Positions 33,305 to 37,387 of a DNA stretch of 37,387 nucleotides are shown piece by piece. The notes under the pieces were generated by a model. That model did no database searches. It was not told the origin of the DNA and saw only the letters and a list, made by a program, of their open reading frames with translations. The translations under genes and the position numbers were made by a program. Location: the NCBI GenBank assembly GCA_910576345.1, contig CAJTIT010000023.1:1-37387 (forward strand), written 5' to 3'. The stretch comes from Erysipelotrichales bacterium (GTDB lineage: Bacteria; Bacillota_I; Bacilli_A; Erysipelotrichales; Erysipelotrichaceae). The stretch's first letter is position 1, and each line of letters starts with the position of its first letter.

Positions 33305-34762
33305 ATTTTTACGTTTTGAGCGTGTTTCATTTTTTTTCGTTGTTTCACTTAATAACGTCTGTCGCTCTTTTTTTGGATTCAATGATAGCTTTAAGAAGAT
33401 ACTGAACACATTCTGCGGATATTCTGTGTCAATGGAACCTTGATATTTATCAACAACTGCTTTCACTGTTTTTAAACCGACACCACCGAATTTCTTTCTG
33501 GATTTTAATTGATTGTTGACTTTATTGATGAATCCGTCAAAAGCGTTATCAATAATAATCATAAGATATCCATTTTGAATTTTGCAGTCCACATTGATAA
33601 AACGCTCTTTTACATTTTTAACAAAACGGCATGCTTCAATGGCATTTTCCATACAATGTCCAAAGAGAATACAAAGATCTAAATCTGATATTGGCAAAGC
33701 ACCAGGCAAATTGATATGTGTTTCCAAGTAAATACTGTCTTTTTTTACAGTATAGTAATAATAGGAAAACAATAAATTAACGGAATGATTGTTACATACC
33801 GGAATGACGTCATGATCATGGAATGCTTGTGATATGCGGTCAATGAATGCAGTTGCGCCTGCGACATTGTCATTCAATAATAATGAGTTCATCGTTTGTA
33901 AATTATCATCCAGCATTTGTGTACGGCTGTTCATATCCATATAATGATTTAACAACATTTCATAATAATGCCGACCACTGGTCAATAAATCATTTGAATC
34001 CGCTGTCGCCTCTTTTTTTACAATGACAGGCTTAGTGACAACCGGAACCGGTTTTTCAACTTTTGGTTTTGCTTCTACGACGATTGTGGAAGGCTGTGCC
34101 ATTTGTTTTGTGAATGACTGATATAATACGATATAGATACAGATGATGAGTGTCATCAGTAAAAGAAACGATATGACATTGCCATTCAAATTTGTTAAAT
34201 CATTGAGCAAAACATAATCGCATAATAATGTGATAAAGGAAAATATGGGAAGAATACAAGCTGCGGTTATCACACTGTTTGGCGCAGTTTTTAACATTTT
34301 TTTCATCATTTTACGTAAAATGGATACAACAAGCAGTATGTAAACGCCCATCAGTGATAATGTGATGATGCGAAACAGACGATCCGGTGTCAGATCTTCA
34401 ATGATGTTCGCATTGGATACGGTTTGAAATACATGATTGGTCAAAATGTTGCTGCTTAAATGTATCATCACACTAAATACGAGAGAAGAAAAATAAGTGA
34501 ATACGATTTTGGCAATGCTGTCCTTGTATAGCAGCGGAATGACGATAAACGGTAAAAATCCGATGATATATGCAATAAAGGCCAGGGATGAAAATCCGGT
34601 CATGAAGTAGAGGGCACCGATACCGATATAAAGGATCATGGTGATCATATAGATCCATCCTTTTGCGATTGCTTTTTTTAAACTGAGATCACATAAAAGA
34701 AAAGAAGCCCAGAATATAAAGCTGCCATATACGAACTCATACACCTGTGCATTGTCCAGCAT
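33293..34762 (-). CDS. GHKL-type sensor kinase (AgrC-like) lacking the phosphoacceptor histidine
   Basis: 489 residues. Six or so N-terminal membrane segments (~10-215), a proline/valine/lysine-rich linker (~230-251), a dimerisation helix pair (~262-310), and a GHKL ATPase domain (~325-462) with HCMENAIEAC (N-box, N373) and FGGVGLKTVKAVVDKY (G-box). In AgrC-like kinases the dimerisation helix carries HD(Y/L)xxHL. Here the aligned stretch reads QMLDDNLQTMNSLL, with Q282 and N287 in place of both histidines. No response regulator is adjacent. It may act as a peptide-sensing pseudokinase or as a partner in a heterodimer. Confidence 0.82.
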   Translation of the reverse strand: MLDNAQVYEFVYGSFIFWASFLLCDLSLKKAIAKGWIYMITMILYIGIGALYFMTGFSSLAFIAYIIGFLPFIVIPLLYKDSIAKIVFTYFSSLVFSVMIHLSSNILTNHVFQTVSNANIIEDLTPDRLFRIITLSLMGVYILLVVSILRKMMKKMLKTAPNSVITAACILPIFSFITLLCDYVLLNDLTNLNGNVISFLLLMTLIICIYIVLYQSFTKQMAQPSTIVVEAKPKVEKPVPVVTKPVIVKKEATADSNDLLTSGRHYYEMLLNHYMDMNSRTQMLDDNLQTMNSLLLNDNVAGATAFIDRISQAFHDHDVIPVCNNHSVNLLFSYYYYTVKKDSIYLETHINLPGALPISDLDLCILFGHCMENAIEACRFVKNVKERFINVDCKIQNGYLMIIIDNAFDGFINKVNNQLKSRKKFGGVGLKTVKAVVDKYQGSIDTEYPQNVFSIFLKLSLNPKKERQTLLSETTKKNETRSKRKNKNS

Positions 34763-34923
34763 CCACTCACCTACTTTCCGTGTAATCTTTTACGCACCAT
34801 ATTATATAATGAAAAACAGTTTTAGGAAAGAACAGATTGTTATTTCTATAGGTGTTTATTTGTATTTTGTGAAGATTTTTTGATTTCTATACAATGAATG
34901 GAAATGGCTTTCACTTCGTGTAT

Positions 34924-34952
34924 AAAAAAACTTTCCCTGTATTGGAAAGTTT
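34924..34952 (-). terminator. Terminator after the ABC exporter gene
   Basis: On the - strand AAACTTTCC and GGAAAGTTT (34952-34944 / 34936-34928) form a nine-pair stem followed by a T run. Confidence 0.8.
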
Positions 34953-34961
34953 TGGAAAATA

Positions 34962-36740
34962 CTAGTTTTTTGTATGTAGCAAGGATTCGGTTTGTTTATC
35001 AAAATCCAGACCTTCAAACTGCAGTCGATAATAATTCGCATAGACGCCATTTTGTTTCATCAAAGTGTTGTGTGTGCCGCGCTCCTCCAAACCATGTTCG
35101 CTGATGACAATAATTTCATCCGCATTTTGTATGGTGGAAAGACGATGTGCAATCGTAATTGTGGTGCGGTTTTTCGCAAGTTCTTCCAATGAGTGCTGTA
35201 TATGCCGTTCGCTTTCATTGTCCAGTGCGGAAGTTGCTTCATCCAATATCAAGATTTTCGGATCTTTCAAGAAAACACGGGCAATACTGATGCGCTGTTT
35301 TTGACCGCCGGATAATCGTGTACCGCGTTCACCGACATATGTATCATAACCATTTGGCAAAGAAATAATAAATTCATGAATGTTTGCTTTTTTTGCGGCT
35401 TCCATGATTTCATCATCCGTAGCGTTTGGACGACCGTATGCAATATTATCTTTAATGGTTCCGGTAAACAGATAAACATCTTGTTGGACGATGCCGATTG
35501 CTTTGCGTAAGGAATGCAACGTTAAAGAGCGTACATCTTGGCCATCGATTTTTACACTACCGTCGCTGACATCGTAAAATCTTGGCAGTAAAGAACAAAT
35601 CGTTGTTTTACCGCCGCCACTGGGTCCTACCAGGGCGATACTTTTGCCGGCTTCGATATGGATGTTGATATCCGATAAAACGTGTTCCTCATTTGGATCA
35701 TAGGCAAATGAAACATGTTCATAATCAATGACGCCGTGTACATCGATGAGTGCTTTCGCATGGGGTGCGTCTACGATTTCAGGTTCTGTTTCTATGACTT
35801 CCAAAAAACGTTTGAAACCAGAAAATCCTTTTTGGAACATTTCGGTAAATTCCACGAGTATTTCTATTGGCGCAACGAAGATATTGATATAGAGGGCATA
35901 TGTCGCAAGAGAAATTGGATCTAAAGTACCCATGGCCACATAATAAGCGCCGGCAACCAAAATCACAATATATAACAATCCTTGAAAGAAATTATTGCCG
36001 CCATAAAACATCCCCATGATTTTATAATTGTTTTCTTTGGATTTTAGAAAACGATCGTTGGATTGGTAGAATTTTTCACGCTCCAGATCTTCATTCGCAA
36101 AGCTTTTCACGACACGAATACCTGCCAGTGAATCTTGAAGACTTGCATTTACACCGGCAATCTTTTTTCGATTATCAGAAAAAGTTTCCTGCATTTTTTT
36201 GTTTTGTCTGTAAGAGAACACAAGCATGATCAAAGTGACAATCAATAAAATCATCGTTAATTGTGCATGTATGGTAAACAATAAAACAAAGGATCCGCCG
36301 ATTTTTAAAAGCGATATGAATAAGTTTTCAGGACCATGGTGCGCAAATTCAGAAATGTCAAATAAATCGGAAACCAACTTGCTCATCATTTCTCCGGTAT
36401 TGTTTTGGTCATAGTAAGAAAAAGAAAGCTTTTCATAGTGATTGAACAAGTCTTGGCGCATATCGCTTTCCATGCGGGCCCCCATGATATGTCCTTGCCC
36501 GCTGACATAGAAACGTGCCAATGCGCGTATGGCATACATGAGAATCAATCCTGCCGCAAGGATGCCAATGGATTCTAAAATTGCTTCTTTTGTATCCAGA
36601 TATAATGTTTGATTCAACCAGTTCAATATTTGTGGAAATGATAGATCAATGACACTGATGATAAGCGCACAGATCATATCAATGATAAAGATAGTTTTAT
36701 ATGGTTTGTAATAGCTGATAAATTTTTTCATTACGTGCAT
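34962..36740 (-). CDS. ABC exporter, fused permease and ATPase (MsbA/multidrug type)
   Basis: 592 residues. Six membrane helices (~15-300) and an ATPase domain (~335-580) with Walker A GPSGGGKTT (372-380), Q-loop VQQDVY, signature LSGGQ (476-480), Walker B ILILDE (496-501), and the switch histidine in IAHRLS. Half-transporter that works as a dimer. GGAGTG is seven bases before the start. The substrate is not readable; lipid, drug or peptide export are all possible. It has its own terminator and is monocistronic. Confidence 0.9.
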   Translation of the reverse strand: MHVMKKFISYYKPYKTIFIIDMICALIISVIDLSFPQILNWLNQTLYLDTKEAILESIGILAAGLILMYAIRALARFYVSGQGHIMGARMESDMRQDLFNHYEKLSFSYYDQNNTGEMMSKLVSDLFDISEFAHHGPENLFISLLKIGGSFVLLFTIHAQLTMILLIVTLIMLVFSYRQNKKMQETFSDNRKKIAGVNASLQDSLAGIRVVKSFANEDLEREKFYQSNDRFLKSKENNYKIMGMFYGGNNFFQGLLYIVILVAGAYYVAMGTLDPISLATYALYINIFVAPIEILVEFTEMFQKGFSGFKRFLEVIETEPEIVDAPHAKALIDVHGVIDYEHVSFAYDPNEEHVLSDINIHIEAGKSIALVGPSGGGKTTICSLLPRFYDVSDGSVKIDGQDVRSLTLHSLRKAIGIVQQDVYLFTGTIKDNIAYGRPNATDDEIMEAAKKANIHEFIISLPNGYDTYVGERGTRLSGGQKQRISIARVFLKDPKILILDEATSALDNESERHIQHSLEELAKNRTTITIAHRLSTIQNADEIIVISEHGLEERGTHNTLMKQNGVYANYYRLQFEGLDFDKQTESLLHTKN

Positions 36741-36875
36741 GTTATCACTCCAAATCGTTGTTTATTATAGCGTAAATATAGAAAAAAGGCCAGAATGGTT
36801 TATAGAAATCGATGCTAAATGATAAAGAAATATCTTATACATTTATGAATGCGTTTTCACTTGATTCTTACATAA

Positions 36876-36903
36876 AATAAAAAAGAAGCGTTTTGCTTCT
36901 TTT
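36876..36903 (-). terminator. Terminator after rpmE
   Basis: AAAAGAAGC and GCTTCTTTT (36903-36895 / 36889-36881 on the - strand) form a nine-pair stem with a T-rich tail. Confidence 0.8.
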
Positions 36904-36909
36904 GCATTC

Positions 36910-37113
36910 CTACTTCAAACCGTATTTCTTGTTAAACTTCTCAATTCTACCTTGTGCTGCCGCAAAGCGCTGACGACCGGTGTAGAAAGGATGACAGTTG
37001 GAACAAGTATCCACACGCAGTTGTGTAGATGTAGATCCTGTTTCAAATTCATTACCACAGGATGTACACTTTACCATAATACGATGATATTCTGGATGTA
37101 TTCCTTTTTTCAT
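36910..37113 (-). CDS. rpmE: Ribosomal protein bL31 (zinc-binding form)
   Basis: 67 residues from ATG 37113 (GGAAGGAG upstream). Starts [10 protein letters not shown]; contains KCTSCGNEF and [15 protein letters not shown], with C16, C19, C37 and C40, the zinc-site cysteines of the C+ form, and ends FNKKYGLK. Part of the large ribosomal subunit; the zinc form also acts as a metal store. Monocistronic, with its own promoter and terminator, and a hairpin in the short leader. Confidence 0.96.
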   Translation of the reverse strand: MKKGIHPEYHRIMVKCTSCGNEFETGSTSTQLRVDTCSNCHPFYTGRQRFAAAQGRIEKFNKKYGLK

Positions 37114-37132
37114 AGTTTTATCTCCTTCCGCC

Positions 37133-37153
37133 TTAGATTTCATGCGAATCTAA
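37133..37153 (-). promoter_or_regulatory. Hairpin in the rpmE leader (candidate L31 leader)
   Basis: TTAGATT and AATCTAA form a seven-pair stem with a seven-base loop, four bases upstream of the Shine-Dalgarno. The leader is only about 49 bases. L31 leaders that bind the protein product are known in Firmicutes; a match to that motif is a guess. Confidence 0.5.
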
Positions 37154-37168
37154 AGTAAGTGCTTAAAT

Positions 37169-37196
37169 ATTATACCACAGGAAATTCTATTATCAA
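37169..37196 (-). promoter_or_regulatory. rpmE promoter
   Basis: TTGATA (37196-37191), 16-base spacer, TATAAT (37174-37169) on the - strand. Confidence 0.75.
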
Positions 37197-37250
37197 GAAA
37201 AAATTTAAGAAAAAATTGATTTCTATGAATCGATGAAGTGCAAAAGTAAC

Positions 37251-37302
37251 TTCCACTTCAATGTGATGCAAGTGGAAATCAGTCTTACATCAATTTCCAC
37301 TT
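37251..37302 (+). repeat. Three-copy TTCCACTT motif able to form two exclusive hairpins
   Basis: TTCCACTT occurs at 37251-37258 and 37295-37302, and its inverse AAGTGGAA at 37270-37277. The middle copy can pair with the first (8 bp) or with the third (10 bp, 37270-37279 with 37293-37302). It lies upstream of the gene that begins at 37380, so it may be an operator or an RNA switch. Confidence 0.5.
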
Positions 37303-37379
37303 CTGTTTTAGTTGACTTTACTCTTACATTATGGTTCTCTTTTTGTATCTCCTGTCATGGCGGCGAAAGGAGAATTCTT

Positions 37380-37387
37380 ATGTCTGC
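37380..37387 (+). CDS. Start of a gene cut by the window edge
   Basis: An ATG at 37380 follows AAAGGAG with seven bases spacing. Only the first codons (Met-Ser) are visible; no function can be given. An in-frame ATG at 37356 exists but lacks a ribosome-binding site. Confidence 0.5.

Noticed and set aside
32983-33348. 121-codon open frame on the - strand downstream of the sensor kinase
   Set aside because: It begins inside the kinase gene, runs through the bidirectional terminator, overlaps the end of the HD gene, has no ribosome-binding site and no recognisable family.

Overview
This is a low-GC Gram-positive (Bacillota) chromosomal segment. RffA-type transaminase, GHKL kinase, zinc-type bL31, FN3-like/BspA-like surface proteins and a Gram-positive siphophage tail module together suggest a gut Firmicute, perhaps Erysipelotrichaceae. 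That placement is an inference from gene content. No tRNA, rRNA or CRISPR array was recognised.

Layout. (1) 1-1606: the 3' end of an IS30-like transposase and a complete IS481-family element with visible terminal inverted repeats. (2) 1830-16979, AT-rich and all on the + strand: a surface and glycan island. Three secreted proteins (transglutaminase-like, BspA-like leucine-rich repeat, and NlpC/P60 with choline-binding-like repeats) each carry three copies of the same FN3-like repeat. Between the second and third lies a tight operon: PglD/NeuD-like acyltransferase, ATP-grasp ligase, RraA-family protein, GT2 glycosyltransferase, large GT-C-like membrane protein, and two EmrE-like half transporters. 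An RffA/WecE-type sugar aminotransferase follows. (3) 17036-28238: a siphophage-derived cluster, almost all on the - strand. It has a divergent cI/Cro-like switch, a sigma-region-4-like activator, and a complete tail set (terminator-like protein, tube, tail chaperones with a canonical T_TTT_TTC frameshift site, tape measure, Dit, Tal-like protein with an S74 chaperone, collar fibre). Holin and CHAP endolysin complete it. No integrase, terminase, portal, capsid or replication gene is present. (4) 28405-37387: a polyprenyl-phosphate sugar phosphotransferase with a C39-like membrane-anchored protease, a Gfo/Idh/MocA oxidoreductase, a YwfO-like HD phosphohydrolase, a GHKL kinase lacking the usual phosphoacceptor histidine, an ABC exporter, rpmE with a structured leader, and the start of one more gene.

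How it may work together. The acyltransferase/ATP-grasp/RraA/GT2/GT-C/EmrE operon looks like a lipid-linked sugar is made inside, flipped, and transferred outside to a wall polymer, a Gtr-like logic with unusual acyl or amino-acid decoration enzymes. The phage-derived block has everything needed for a non-contractile tail plus lysis and nothing needed for a head. It is therefore best explained as a candidate F-type (flexible, monocin-like) tailocin. It sits between surface-glycan genes, and such glycans are the usual receptors for particles of this kind.
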